In this document: piece after piece, positions 1 to 7,756 of the stretch
Layout: every line of letters begins with the position of its first letter
Numbering within the stretch: the first letter of the stretch is position 1
DNA from: an uncultured Erysipelotrichaceae bacterium
GTDB taxonomy: Bacteria; Bacillota_I; Bacilli_A; Erysipelotrichales; Erysipelotrichaceae
Assembly (NCBI GenBank): GCA_949289855.1
Contig: CASEPS010000010.1
Location: 1 to 45,916, forward strand
Reading direction: 5' to 3'
DNA length: 45,916 bases
The notes under the pieces: generated by a model
Seen by the model: the letters and a program-made list of their open reading frames with translations, nothing else
Told to the model about the DNA's origin: nothing
Database searches by the model: none
Made by a program: the position numbers and the translations under genes

Positions 1-88
1 CCTCTGTCTCTTTACAACTATGATTATATTGATGGCAGGATGGATCTGTTAGTACACAATTTCCAATAAAATAGTACAATATTGTCAT
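1..88. other. left-edge region upstream of the AraC gene
   Basis: No complete gene is visible. On the minus strand there is a TATAAT at 28..23 followed by an AGAGG at the window edge, which could be the promoter and ribosome binding site of a divergent gene starting just outside. Alternatively two plus-strand frames read as short C-terminal tails ending at TAG 49-51 or TAA 67-69. The window does not allow a choice. A TACAAT hexamer at 75-80 is the likely -10 of the downstream AraC gene. Confidence 0.35.
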
Positions 89-952
89 ATGGAAGAATAT
101 AAAGAAAAAAGTGCCGGCGGTGTGATGCCGGTGGAGTTCCGGGCTGAGGATATTATGTGCTCAGACCGTGTCAACGGGATGTGGCATGAGGAAATGGAAT
201 GCGGGGTTGTTGTGGAAGGAAACCTGTCCTATCTCTATGAAAACGAGATTGTAAAGCTTTCAGCAGGAGATGGTTTCTTCATCAATGCCCTTACCCGTCA
301 TGGCATCATCAATCGCACAAAGGATTACTGCCTTGTGTATATGATCAAGTTTCATCCAAGATTAATCGGAGGAAGCCGGGACAGCATTTTCTGGGAAAAG
401 TATCTCTATCCTGTTTTGCGCAATACTTCTTTCAAAGGGATGATCATGAAACGGAAGGATGATCCCAAAATTCTGCGGGAAATACTTACGGCATGTGTTG
501 CGATGCGCGATAAAGAAATTGGTTATGAATTTGTTGTGCGCAATGCGTTGTCCAATGTGTTGTTTTCTGTTTATGAACGTCAGAATTTCGTATCCTCTGG
601 CCTTTCCAAAAAAGATGTATTGATGGAAGAAAGAATCAGAACTATGCTCGATTATCTTGAAAAACATTATATTGAAAGTGTAACCCTGGAAGATATTGCG
701 GAAAGTGCATCGCTTTCCATCAGTGAATGCATACGGTGTTTTAAAGCCATGGTGCATGTGACACCAGTTAATTTTCTCCGGCAGTACAGACTGGAAAAAG
801 CAGCAGATCTCTTACTGCATACAGACCTTTCCATTTCTGAAGCAGCTTCCTATTGTGGGTTTCAGGAAATGAGTTACTTTACTAGATGTTTCCGCAACCA
901 GTTCGGGGTAACACCTACTCTATACAGGCGCACATATAAAAAAGCAGAATGA
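89..952 (+). CDS. AraC-family transcriptional regulator
   Basis: A 287-residue one-component regulator. The N-terminal half (about residues 25-110) looks like the cupin-type ligand-binding domain of AraC proteins, with the pattern of a metabolite pocket such as GDGFFINALTRHG. The C-terminal 100 residues hold the two helix-turn-helix motifs (TLEDIAESASLSISE and SISEAASYCGFQEMSYFTR) and the usual ending FGVTPTLYR. The start is placed at ATG 89; a TACAAT hexamer ends 8 nt upstream, so the mRNA may be nearly leaderless, and no good ribosome binding site precedes it. ATG 125 is an alternative start. Its stop abuts the convergent PTS IIB gene. The ligand and targets are unknown; a divergent gene beyond the left edge is the natural candidate. 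Confidence 0.9.
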   Translation: MEEYKEKSAGGVMPVEFRAEDIMCSDRVNGMWHEEMECGVVVEGNLSYLYENEIVKLSAGDGFFINALTRHGIINRTKDYCLVYMIKFHPRLIGGSRDSIFWEKYLYPVLRNTSFKGMIMKRKDDPKILREILTACVAMRDKEIGYEFVVRNALSNVLFSVYERQNFVSSGLSKKDVLMEERIRTMLDYLEKHYIESVTLEDIAESASLSISECIRCFKAMVHVTPVNFLRQYRLEKAADLLLHTDLSISEAASYCGFQEMSYFTRCFRNQFGVTPTLYRRTYKKAE

Positions 953-1369
953 TCAGTTCTGCTTCTGTGCATCCAGCCATCTTCTGTGCGATGTCATCCG
1001 TCGGATGACAAGGGGATGTGGTTCATCCGGAAAGGTGACAACCGTTGTTGGATTGTCTTTCCAAAGGGCAATGATATCCTCTGCATCTTCAATAAAGCAT
1101 TCCGCATTCATGAGACCATAGAGTCTTGGGGGAATGAAGTAGAGTGGAGCAGGATACTTTTTGTCTTTCAGATTGCGCATTTCCATCTGTAAATGCGGAC
1201 ATAACATGGCAATGTCATACGGCTCTTTTCTGTCCTTGAGATGCAGAAAAGGCACAAATTCAAAGCTTACGACATCACTGAGGTGTTTTTCCTGCACCTC
1301 TTTTTCCATATGTGCCGCAAGGGCGCTGGAAGAGAAACCTCCTCCACAGCAGATCAGAATTTTTAACAT
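953..1369 (-). CDS. orphan PTS lactose/cellobiose-type IIB protein
   Basis: A 138-residue protein whose first 20 residues (MLKILICCGGGFSSSALAAH) match the phosphocysteine loop of lactose/cellobiose-family EIIB proteins, where a Cys just after the first beta strand accepts phosphate from EIIA. The start at 1369 is set by GAGGAAC just upstream. It is longer than the usual 100-residue IIB, with a proline- and histidine-containing C-terminal extension from about residue 85. No IIA or IIC gene lies nearby, so it may be a regulatory or divergent IIB rather than part of a sugar transporter. It converges with the AraC gene, with no bases between the stops. Family assignment is good; function is open. 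Confidence 0.75.
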   Translation of the reverse strand: MLKILICCGGGFSSSALAAHMEKEVQEKHLSDVVSFEFVPFLHLKDRKEPYDIAMLCPHLQMEMRNLKDKKYPAPLYFIPPRLYGLMNAECFIEDAEDIIALWKDNPTTVVTFPDEPHPLVIRRMTSHRRWLDAQKQN

Positions 1370-1423
1370 GAGCAGTTCCTCAACATTTCTGTTTGTATTG
1401 TAACATGAATCGGGACAGGTAGA

Positions 1424-1464
1424 ATTTGCAAATGACTTGCAAATGTTGGACGATTCTATATAAT
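1424..1464 (+). promoter_or_regulatory. fur-gene promoter with palindromic operator
   Basis: Perfect 8-bp inverted repeat: ATTTGCAA at 1424-1431 and TTGCAAAT at 1437-1444, separated by 5 bp. The right arm supplies a -35-like TTGCAA (1437-1442), followed after 16 bp by TATAAT at 1459-1464. A 21-bp palindrome over the -35 box is what Fur-family proteins typically bind, so autoregulation of this regulator/transporter operon is inferred. The ATG at 1475 lies only 10 nt past the -10. Confidence 0.7.
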
Positions 1465-1474
1465 TCTTCCCTGT

Positions 1475-1888
1475 ATGGCAAAAGAATATACAACAAAAGT
1501 GAAGACATGGCTCATGGATTATTTCCATGAACATAGTGAAGAAAGAAACAGTGCAAAGGATATTTCTGTAAAGATGAAGAAAGATGGACTTGTGGTCAAT
1601 CTTTCTACCGTTTATCGGAATCTTGAAAAACTGGTGGAGGAACATGTGCTTTCCTTTGAAGAAATTCCTGGGATGGAAGAAAGGAAATATGTTTTGCATA
1701 AACCGGAGATGGAATGCAGCCACCATCTGCATATGCATTGTGTGAAGTGTGGAAAGGTGTTTCATCTCAATTGCAGTTTTATGGATGAAATTGCCCATCA
1801 TCTGAATGAAGAACATGGCTTTGTGATCGATTGTGAGAAGTCGGTATTGATGGGCCTTTGTGAGGAATGCCGGAAGGAGGAAGAATGA
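1475..1888 (+). CDS. Fur-family metalloregulator (Fur/Zur/Mur type)
   Basis: A 137-residue Fur-family repressor. The N-terminal winged helix (about 1-80) includes the conserved NLSTVYRNLEKLVEE recognition helix region. The C-terminal dimerisation half has a His-rich metal segment (HHLHMH) and the paired structural zinc cysteines CVKC and CEEC. The start ATG 1475 sits about 10 nt after a TATAAT, so little or no leader is expected. The stop overlaps the downstream transporter start (ATGA), so the two are translationally coupled. Which metal it senses cannot be told from sequence; the coupled transporter, of a family annotated as putative manganese or arsenic exporter, favours manganese or zinc over iron. 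Confidence 0.9.
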   Translation: MAKEYTTKVKTWLMDYFHEHSEERNSAKDISVKMKKDGLVVNLSTVYRNLEKLVEEHVLSFEEIPGMEERKYVLHKPEMECSHHLHMHCVKCGKVFHLNCSFMDEIAHHLNEEHGFVIDCEKSVLMGLCEECRKEEE

Positions 1889-2760
1889 TGGAAGTGCTGA
1901 CACATGCTTTACTGCATGCCTTTGAAGATACGATAAAACTCATTCCGTTTTTGTTTGTGACATATATGGTTATGGAATGGCTGGAAAGAAAAACTCAGGA
2001 TAAACAGACCGCAATGTTGTCAAAGGTGGGAAGGCTTGGCCCATTGTTTGGTGCTTTGTCCGGTATCCTTCCACAATGTGGGTTTTCTGCAGCGGCTGCT
2101 TCATTATATGCCGGTGGAGTAATATCCATCGGTACGCTTGTAGCAGTGTTTTTCTCTACTTCAGATGAAATGTTACCGCTGCTCATATCCAATCATGTAC
2201 CAGCCGATAAAATAGCCTGGATACTTGGTATCAAGGTGCTGACTGCGCTGGTGAGTGGCTTTATGCTGGATGGCATATTGCGCTATACAAAGTACCGTCA
2301 TAAGACAGAAAAAAGAATACATGATTTGTGTGAAGCAGAACATTGCGGGTGTGAAGAGGAAGAGGGAAGCATCCTGCATTCTGCTCTTGTGCATACCATT
2401 CACATTGTCCTGTTTGTCTTTGCAATTACATTTGCCTTGACATTAGCAGTGGAATGGATTGGTGAAGAAACCTTGATGACATTGCTTTCTTCTCATCCTG
2501 CAGTTTCTATTTTTCTCAGTGCCCTTGTTGGCCTTGTGCCCAATTGTGCTTCTTCGATCATGATCACCCAGCTGTATCTCGATGGCATGCTTGGCTTTGG
2601 GGCAATGATGGCAGGGTTGCTGGTCGGTGCAGGTGTTGGTCTTCTTGTACTCTATCGTACAAATGCCCATCTCAAAGAGAATCTGAAGATAACCGGCATT
2701 CTTTATGCCGGTGGCGTATTCTGGGGTGTTGTGTTTACCATGGCTGGCATTGTCATCTGA
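1885..2760 (+). CDS. putative metal/metalloid transporter, ArsP_2-type
   Basis: A 291-residue polytopic membrane protein. Its two halves are similar: each contains a glycine/proline motif (GILPQCGFSAAAASLYAGG near residue 60 and GLVPNCASSIMITQLY near 220), as in inverted-repeat transporters of the family labelled putative manganese transporter or arsenic efflux (ArsP_2). Between the halves lies a charged cytoplasmic loop with Cys, His and Glu (EAEHCGCEEEE), plausible for metal binding. A strong GGAAGGAGGAAG precedes ATG 1885, which overlaps the Fur-family stop codon. Membrane location is clear; the substrate is inferred from family naming and the linked metalloregulator only. Confidence 0.75.
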   Translation: MMEVLTHALLHAFEDTIKLIPFLFVTYMVMEWLERKTQDKQTAMLSKVGRLGPLFGALSGILPQCGFSAAAASLYAGGVISIGTLVAVFFSTSDEMLPLLISNHVPADKIAWILGIKVLTALVSGFMLDGILRYTKYRHKTEKRIHDLCEAEHCGCEEEEGSILHSALVHTIHIVLFVFAITFALTLAVEWIGEETLMTLLSSHPAVSIFLSALVGLVPNCASSIMITQLYLDGMLGFGAMMAGLLVGAGVGLLVLYRTNAHLKENLKITGILYAGGVFWGVVFTMAGIVI

Positions 2761-2803
2761 ACATTGTGGAAATGTTCATACGAATGTCACTTTGCTTGTG
2801 TAG

Positions 2804-2823
2804 TATACTTGTTGGTGAGGTGA
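2804..2823 (+). promoter_or_regulatory. promoter -10 and RBS of the hydrolase gene
   Basis: TATACT at 2804-2809 and GGTGAGGTGA at 2814-2823. The ribosome binding site spacing favours ATG 2830 over the TTG at 2824. Confidence 0.5.
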
Positions 2824-2829
2824 TTGACG

Positions 2830-3483
2830 ATGTTTGTGCGTGTAAATGGAATACAGCTCTTTTATGAACAAAGCGGCATGGGCAGACCATTGATTCTTGT
2901 CCATGGCAATGGGGAAGATCATACTATCTTTGATGAAGCAGTTGATGTGCTCAAAGAGAGATATACATGTTATGCCATCGATTCAAGAGGGCATGGGAAA
3001 AGTGCATATGATGGGCAGCTGCACTATCAGGACATGGCAGATGACATTACGGCAATGATGGAAAAGCTCCATCTTGAAAATGTCATTTACTATGGTTTTT
3101 CCGATGGGGGTATCATCGGATTACTGGCGGCTGAACATTCCACCAGGATTAAAGATCTGATCATTTCCGGAACAAACCTGGAACCGGATGATATGAAACC
3201 ATGGCTGTATAAGACATTCAAGGCGATCAATTTTGTAAAGAAAGACGACAAGATCGGGCTGATGCTGCGGGAACCGCATATCACAGATGAAGTGTTATCG
3301 AACATCAGTGCAAGAACACTGGTACTTGCTGGCAGTAAAGATCTTGTGAAACAGGAAGTCACAGAACATATAGCAAAGACCATTCCGCATGGCGAGCTGC
3401 GTATTCTTGCCGGGGAAGGGCATGGCAGCTATATTGTGCATAACCGCAAGGTAGCGGATATGATCATGGCATTTGCCGGTTAG
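2830..3483 (+). CDS. alpha/beta-fold hydrolase
   Basis: A 217-residue hydrolase of the alpha/beta superfamily, complete in its short form. The oxyanion-loop motif HGNGEDH lies near residue 22, the nucleophile elbow GFSDGG puts the catalytic Ser at residue 91, the acid is the Asp of LAGSKD, and the His is in GEGHGSY near the C-terminus. There is no signal peptide, so it is cytoplasmic. It has its own promoter and is followed 15 nt later by the next gene. The substrate is not predictable; esterase or peptidase activities are both common in this family. Confidence 0.88.
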   Translation: MFVRVNGIQLFYEQSGMGRPLILVHGNGEDHTIFDEAVDVLKERYTCYAIDSRGHGKSAYDGQLHYQDMADDITAMMEKLHLENVIYYGFSDGGIIGLLAAEHSTRIKDLIISGTNLEPDDMKPWLYKTFKAINFVKKDDKIGLMLREPHITDEVLSNISARTLVLAGSKDLVKQEVTEHIAKTIPHGELRILAGEGHGSYIVHNRKVADMIMAFAG

Positions 3484-3498
3484 AAAGATGAGGGAAGA

Positions 3499-3921
3499 AT
3501 GGCAACATTAAATGAGCTGCATTTGCAGCTGGAAATGAAAGTACAAAAGTTTCTGGAAGATGAGAGCGATGAAAACAGTTCATTGATCATTGCAGAAATT
3601 ATCCGTTTACTGGCAATGGATGCGGAAGTGGTCATTGCTGGTAATCCTGTGGAAGGCAAGGAAGGATTGACTGATCCTGCCGGCTATTATGGGCCGGATG
3701 GCAGGTTCTACTTCCATATTTTTACAAGCAGGCTTCGCTTTAATGAAAGTGGTGCAGAACACCCCTATATGACAAAGCTGAAGTTCCTTCTTGAACAGGC
3801 ATTTACCAATGAAACAATTGGTGGTCTTTCTTTGAACTACAAGAAGGGAAAAGGAACGGTTGTTATCACAAAGGAAGATATCATGGAGGCTCTCAAACAG
3901 CTTTCAGGTGCTGCGGAATAA
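3499..3921 (+). CDS. hypothetical protein, possibly SseB-like
   Basis: A 140-residue soluble protein preceded by GAGGGAAG. It has an N-terminal helical part and then mixed alpha/beta sequence. The stretch around FYFHIFTSR and GGLSLNYKKGKGTVVITKEDI resembles the single-domain SseB N-terminal fold, which alternates a short regulatory domain with a late strand followed by a helix. That resemblance is weak and from memory. It probably forms a two-gene unit with the upstream hydrolase and ends at a clear terminator. Function unknown. Confidence 0.6.
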   Translation: MATLNELHLQLEMKVQKFLEDESDENSSLIIAEIIRLLAMDAEVVIAGNPVEGKEGLTDPAGYYGPDGRFYFHIFTSRLRFNESGAEHPYMTKLKFLLEQAFTNETIGGLSLNYKKGKGTVVITKEDIMEALKQLSGAAE

Positions 3922-3924
3922 TAT

Positions 3925-3948
3925 GGCTGCCGGTGTGCAGCCTTTTTT
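3925..3948 (+). terminator. rho-independent terminator
   Basis: GGCTGC at 3925-3930 pairs with GCAGCC at 3937-3942 around a 6-nt loop and is followed by six T. It separates the hydrolase unit from feoAB. Confidence 0.85.
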
Positions 3949-3952
3949 GTTG

Positions 3953-3958
3953 TATAAT
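3953..3958 (+). promoter_or_regulatory. -10 box of the feoAB promoter
   Basis: TATAAT directly downstream of the terminator, 30 nt before ATG 3989. No convincing -35 and no Fur-type palindrome are visible here. Confidence 0.5.
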
Positions 3959-3988
3959 AGCGTTGTTTTTTGGAAATGAGGTGCTGAA

Positions 3989-6337
3989 ATGACACTAGAT
4001 GAGTTGAAGACAGGTCAGTCAGCTGTGATAACTGCAGTGGGTGGTGAAGGAGAACTTCGCCAGCATTTTCTTGATATGGGTGTAATTCCGGGCATGGAAA
4101 TCACCCTTGTCAAGCTTGCTCCACTTGGTGATCCGATGGAATTCAGGATTCAGGGCTATGAACTGACATTGCGCAAAGACGATGCAAAAGAAATAGAAGT
4201 CAGGGATATTCATCCTGCGGATAAGAAAAAGGAAGTACACCACGATAAAGATCTCAAAGACCATCCAGGTCTTGGTGAAGGGGGACGGTATCATGTCAAG
4301 GCAGACGAACATCCGGTGAAAGAAGGAACGGTTCTGACGTTTGCACTGGCAGGCAACCAGAACTGTGGCAAGACAACATTGTTCAACCAGCTGACAGGTT
4401 CCAACCAGCATGTTGGTAACTTTCCAGGTGTAACAGTAGACAGAAAGACAGGTTCCATCAAAGGCCATCCTGATACAGAGGTGACCGACCTTCCGGGTAT
4501 TTACTCGCTTTCTCCTTATAGTGCAGAGGAGATTGTTTCCCGGGAGTTTATTCTTCAGTCGCATCCCCTTGGGATTATCAATATTGTGGATGCGACCAAT
4601 ATTGAACGGAATCTGTATCTGACCATGCAGCTGATGGAACTGGATATTCCGATGGTGCTTGCATTGAATATGATGGATGAGCTGACAAGTAATGGTGGTT
4701 CAGTGATGATCAACCGCATGGAGGAAATGCTCGGTATTCCGGTCATTCCAATTTCTGCAGCCAAAGGACAGGGCATCAGTGAACTTGTGGACCATGCCAT
4801 CCATGTCGTCCATTATCAGGAAAGACCTGGCAGAAAGGACTTTTGTCCAAAAGAAGCACATGGTGGTGCGGTGCATCGTGCCATCCATGGTGTAAGCCAT
4901 CTGATTGCCGACCATGCAGAAAGGGCAGGTATTCCTGTACGGTTTGCTGCGACAAAGGCAATTGAAGGGGATAGTGCAGTGCTCAAAGCACTGAAGCTTG
5001 ATGAAAATGAAAGTGAAATGCTTGAACATATCGTTCAGCAGATGGAAAAGGAAAGAGGTCTTGACCGTTCTGCTTCTATTGCGGATATGCGCTTTTCCTT
5101 TATCACCGACCTTGTTGCAAAAACCGTTATCAAACCGCATGAAAGTATGCAGGCAAAGCGTTCAGAGAAGATTGACCAGTTTCTGACAGGCAAATATACG
5201 GCTATTCCTGCCTTTATTGCTATCATGGCACTTGTATTCTTCCTGACATTCAATGTCCTTGGTCCATTCTTTCAGGACTGGTTAGAGGCGCTGATTGATC
5301 AGCTTGGCATAGTAGTACAAAATCTGATGGTACAGTGGAATGTGAATGCAACCATACAGTCACTTGTCATCGATGGCATATTTGGTGGTGTTGGCAGTGT
5401 TGTCAGCTTTTTGCCGATTATTGTCATCCTGTTCTTCTTCCTTTCGCTTCTTGAAGACAGTGGATATATGGCACGTATTGCCTTTGTGATGGACAAGCTG
5501 TTGAGAAAGATCGGCTTGTCAGGAAGAAGTATCGTACCGATGTTAATGGGATTTGGCTGTTCTGTACCTGCCGTTATGGCAAGCCGTACACTTTCTTCAG
5601 AAAGAGACAGGCGGATGACCATTCTGCTTACACCTTATTTCTCCTGTTCAGCAAAACTGCCGATCTATGGCTTCTTCTGTGCAGCCTTCTTTGGACAATA
5701 TGCAGGTCTTGCCATGATTTCCCTCTATGTCCTTGGCATTGTGGTTGCCATCATCATGGCTTTGTTGATGAACCATACGATTTTCAAAGGAGATGCGGTA
5801 CCATTTGTTATGGAACTGCCAAATTACAGATTGCCGGGCGTAAGAAATGTGTTGCAGCTGCTGTGGGAAAAGAGTAAGGACTTCCTGGAAAGGGCCTTTA
5901 CAATCATCTTCCTTGCGACTATTGTAGTCTGGTTCTTACAGACATTTGATTTCTCATTCAATGTAGTCACAGATTCTGAAAACAGTATTCTTTCCACCAT
6001 TGCCGGCTGGATTGCGCCAATATTCAAACCGTTGGGTTTTGGGGACTGGCGAATAGCAAGTGCATTGATTACTGGTTTTATGGCAAAGGAAAGTGTGGTC
6101 GCAACACTTGGTATGTTAATTGATACCACTGCCCTTGTCTCACTACTTTCCATCGGTTCAGTAGCAGCACTTCTCGTATTCTCCCTGCTCTATACACCGT
6201 GTGTTGCGGCTGTTACCGCAGTGAAGCGGGAACTTGGTACAAAGTGGATGTTCTTTGTCATTATCTGGCAGTGTGCGATTGCCTGGATTGTGGCATTTGT
6301 TGTGAAGATGTTATTTCTTCTGATTGGAGTATTATGA
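3989..6337 (+). CDS. feoB: FeoA-FeoB fusion ferrous iron transporter
   Basis: A 782-residue fusion. Residues 1-72 form a FeoA SH3-like domain (LRQHFLDMGVIPGMEITL). A His/Lys-rich linker (about 73-110) leads to the FeoB GTPase: G1 GNQNCGKTT at 122-130, G3 DLPG at 167-170 and G4 NMMD at 227-230. A helical regulatory segment and then a membrane domain follow, with Gate motifs around GFGCSVPAVMASRTL and CSAKLPIY. It imports Fe(II) across the cytoplasmic membrane. G1 carries Gln for the commoner Pro and Thr for Ser, both tolerated. ATG 3989 follows GAGGTGC. It overlaps the yccF start by ATGA. FeoA-FeoB fusions are known in anaerobes. Confidence 0.95.
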   Translation: MTLDELKTGQSAVITAVGGEGELRQHFLDMGVIPGMEITLVKLAPLGDPMEFRIQGYELTLRKDDAKEIEVRDIHPADKKKEVHHDKDLKDHPGLGEGGRYHVKADEHPVKEGTVLTFALAGNQNCGKTTLFNQLTGSNQHVGNFPGVTVDRKTGSIKGHPDTEVTDLPGIYSLSPYSAEEIVSREFILQSHPLGIINIVDATNIERNLYLTMQLMELDIPMVLALNMMDELTSNGGSVMINRMEEMLGIPVIPISAAKGQGISELVDHAIHVVHYQERPGRKDFCPKEAHGGAVHRAIHGVSHLIADHAERAGIPVRFAATKAIEGDSAVLKALKLDENESEMLEHIVQQMEKERGLDRSASIADMRFSFITDLVAKTVIKPHESMQAKRSEKIDQFLTGKYTAIPAFIAIMALVFFLTFNVLGPFFQDWLEALIDQLGIVVQNLMVQWNVNATIQSLVIDGIFGGVGSVVSFLPIIVILFFFLSLLEDSGYMARIAFVMDKLLRKIGLSGRSIVPMLMGFGCSVPAVMASRTLSSERDRRMTILLTPYFSCSAKLPIYGFFCAAFFGQYAGLAMISLYVLGIVVAIIMALLMNHTIFKGDAVPFVMELPNYRLPGVRNVLQLLWEKSKDFLERAFTIIFLATIVVWFLQTFDFSFNVVTDSENSILSTIAGWIAPIFKPLGFGDWRIASALITGFMAKESVVATLGMLIDTTALVSLLSIGSVAALLVFSLLYTPCVAAVTAVKRELGTKWMFFVIIWQCAIAWIVAFVVKMLFLLIGVL

Positions 6338-6690
6338 CGTTTCTTGGTAATATATTATGGATTATATTTGGTGGGCTTGAAAGCTGTCTTTCCTGGCTTT
6401 TGGCAGGACTCTTGTGTTGTCTGACGATTATTGGTATTCCATTTGGCATGCAATGTTTCAAGATTGCCCAGCTCTCTCTGTTTCCGTTTGGAAAAGAAGT
6501 CATCAGGAATGGTGGAGCTGTATCTTTTCTTGCCAATATTCTATGGCTGATCGTCGGCATACCACTTGCATTATTTCATCTGATATGGGGTGTATTGCTT
6601 TGCATTACCATCATTGGAATTCCGTTCGGGTTACAGTTTTTTAAACTTGCAGGCTTATCCTTATGTCCACTTGGAGCAGAGATTCTCTAA
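6334..6690 (+). CDS. yccF: YccF-domain inner membrane protein
   Basis: A 118-residue membrane protein made of two similar repeats, each with a hydrophobic helix pair and the family motif TIIGIPFG (residues about 30 and 92), as in the YccF/DUF307 family. The start ATG 6334 overlaps the feoB stop, so it is translated with the iron transporter. It has no assigned biochemical role; linkage suggests a membrane partner of, or insurance for, iron uptake, but that is speculation. It ends in a terminator. Confidence 0.85.
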   Translation: MTFLGNILWIIFGGLESCLSWLLAGLLCCLTIIGIPFGMQCFKIAQLSLFPFGKEVIRNGGAVSFLANILWLIVGIPLALFHLIWGVLLCITIIGIPFGLQFFKLAGLSLCPLGAEIL

Positions 6691-6706
6691 AGAGTCTCTG
6701 CTTTTT
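6676..6706 (+). terminator. rho-independent terminator
   Basis: GCAGAGA at 6676-6682 pairs with TCTCTGC at 6695-6701, with further inner pairing (CTCT with AGAG), followed by a run of T. It overlaps the end of yccF and of the convergent gene. Confidence 0.85.
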
Positions 6707-7301
6707 TAATTGCCTTCACAGGACAGTTTTCATAGCATCGTCCACAATGCAGACAGTGGGACTGTTCAATATGATATGGGTTTCCAGCAGTGATGCATTG
6801 TTGAGGGCAAAGGCTGGCACACTTTCCACAACCAATACATGTTTCAGAAATGATAAATCCTTTCGCTTTGACAGTTGTCTGTCCAAGCGGAAAGCTTTTG
6901 CGTTCAATTGGCTGATGGCCAAGATCAAACCATTCCACTGCGCCTGTATCGATATAAAATGGTTCAAGGATATATCGGCTTTGTCTGGGATAGACATCAT
7001 TCATGGACTTATTTTCCACAAAAATCCGATCAATCCATTTCTTCTGTTCTGTAAGATGTTTCGCTTTGCCCATAAGACGTACCATCTGATAATCACTGGT
7101 AAGACCTGTGATAGCAACGTTGCCATTGTGCATAAGCTGCTGGTAGAAGTCTTTTCCCCGCGCTGTACAGAAATGCAGTTTTCCTTCTTCCACCAGCATG
7201 ACATCAATGATGCGTACCTGTGGCATATTGTTTTCATCCACTGTCGCAAAGGCGGCATCTTTCAAAGAACGTAATAATGCGAGACAGGTTTGTGCATTCA
7301 T
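6687..7301 (-). CDS. pyridoxamine 5'-phosphate oxidase-like flavoprotein with two 4Fe-4S motifs
   Basis: A 204-residue redox protein. The N-terminal 130 residues follow the split-barrel FMN-binding pattern of the pyridoxamine 5'-phosphate oxidase family (SLKDAAFATVDENNMPQVR). The C-terminal 60 residues are a bacterial ferredoxin: CIGCGKCASLC and CLHCGRCYENC. Such fusions are thought to move electrons between flavin and iron-sulfur clusters in anaerobes. The start at 7301 follows GGAGGTTCAATT. It is divergent from an HxlR regulator that probably controls it. The physiological substrate is unknown. Confidence 0.88.
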   Translation of the reverse strand: MNAQTCLALLRSLKDAAFATVDENNMPQVRIIDVMLVEEGKLHFCTARGKDFYQQLMHNGNVAITGLTSDYQMVRLMGKAKHLTEQKKWIDRIFVENKSMNDVYPRQSRYILEPFYIDTGAVEWFDLGHQPIERKSFPLGQTTVKAKGFIISETCIGCGKCASLCPQQCITAGNPYHIEQSHCLHCGRCYENCPVKAIKKAETL

Positions 7302-7355
7302 AATTGAACCTCCTATACCAATTAGTAAAAGCTTGTACGGCTGTTTTGTGAAGTA

Positions 7356-7371
7356 AGCACAATAATGTGCT
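7356..7371. promoter_or_regulatory. palindromic operator candidate between flavoprotein and HxlR genes
   Basis: AGCACA at 7356-7361 and TGTGCT at 7366-7371 form a perfect inverted repeat with a 4-bp centre. The right arm overlaps a TATAGT hexamer (7371-7376), the likely -10 of the HxlR gene, so binding there would block its transcription. Binding by the HxlR protein is inferred. Confidence 0.5.
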
Positions 7372-7404
7372 ATAGTAACCAAAAAGAAACTAATGGAGGC
7401 TGCT

Positions 7405-7731
7405 ATGCAGGAAGTGAAGGAATTGCTGGCATGTCCGGTAGAAACAACATTGAGTCTGATTGGAAACAAGTGGAAGGTATTGATATTAAGGGATTTGCTG
7501 CCTGGCACAAAGCGGTTTGGAGAATTGCGGAAATCCATCGGCAATGTGTCGCAGAAAGTGCTGACTGCCCAGCTGCGTGATATGGAAGAGAAAGGACTTG
7601 TGCACCGCCATGTCTATGCCGAGGTTCCCCCAAAGGTGGAATACAGTCTTACTGAACTTGGCATGAGTCTCAAACCAATTCTGGATTCCATGCGGATATG
7701 GGGAGAGGAGTACAAAGCACAGCAGAAATGA
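7405..7731 (+). CDS. HxlR-family transcriptional regulator
   Basis: A 108-residue winged-helix regulator. The family signature is clear: CPVETTLSLIGNKWKVLILRD, then RFGELRKSIGNVSQKVLT as recognition helix, then DMEEKGLVHR and the wing. ATG 7405 is chosen over ATG 7393 because GGAGG lies at 7395-7399, at proper spacing for 7405. HxlR proteins often sense redox or electrophile stress through a conserved N-terminal Cys, here the Cys of LACPVE. It faces the flavin/iron-sulfur gene across a 103-bp region with a palindrome, a standard regulator-target arrangement. Confidence 0.92.
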   Translation: MQEVKELLACPVETTLSLIGNKWKVLILRDLLPGTKRFGELRKSIGNVSQKVLTAQLRDMEEKGLVHRHVYAEVPPKVEYSLTELGMSLKPILDSMRIWGEEYKAQQK

Positions 7732-7751
7732 AAAATGGAGCGGATGCTCCA
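7732..7751 (-). terminator. rho-independent terminator for the lectin-fold gene
   Basis: TGGAGC at 7736-7741 pairs with GCTCCA at 7746-7751. Read on the minus strand the hairpin is followed by TTTTT. It may also help end the HxlR transcript, though the T run on that side is poor. Confidence 0.7.
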
Positions 7752-7756
7752 TTATG

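Noticed and set aside
1867-1884. An upstream ATG start for the metal transporter at 1867.
   Set aside because: It would put the GGAAGGAGG ribosome binding site inside the coding region; ATG 1885 has ideal spacing and overlaps the preceding stop.
2759-2777. GAACATT/AATGTTC inverted repeat after the metal transporter as a terminator or Bacillus-type LexA site.
   Set aside because: No T run follows, and the spacing between GAAC and GTTC is far larger than in LexA boxes.
4700-5140. Minus-strand open frame within feoB.
   Set aside because: Cys/His-rich low-complexity translation typical of a reverse frame; no start signal.
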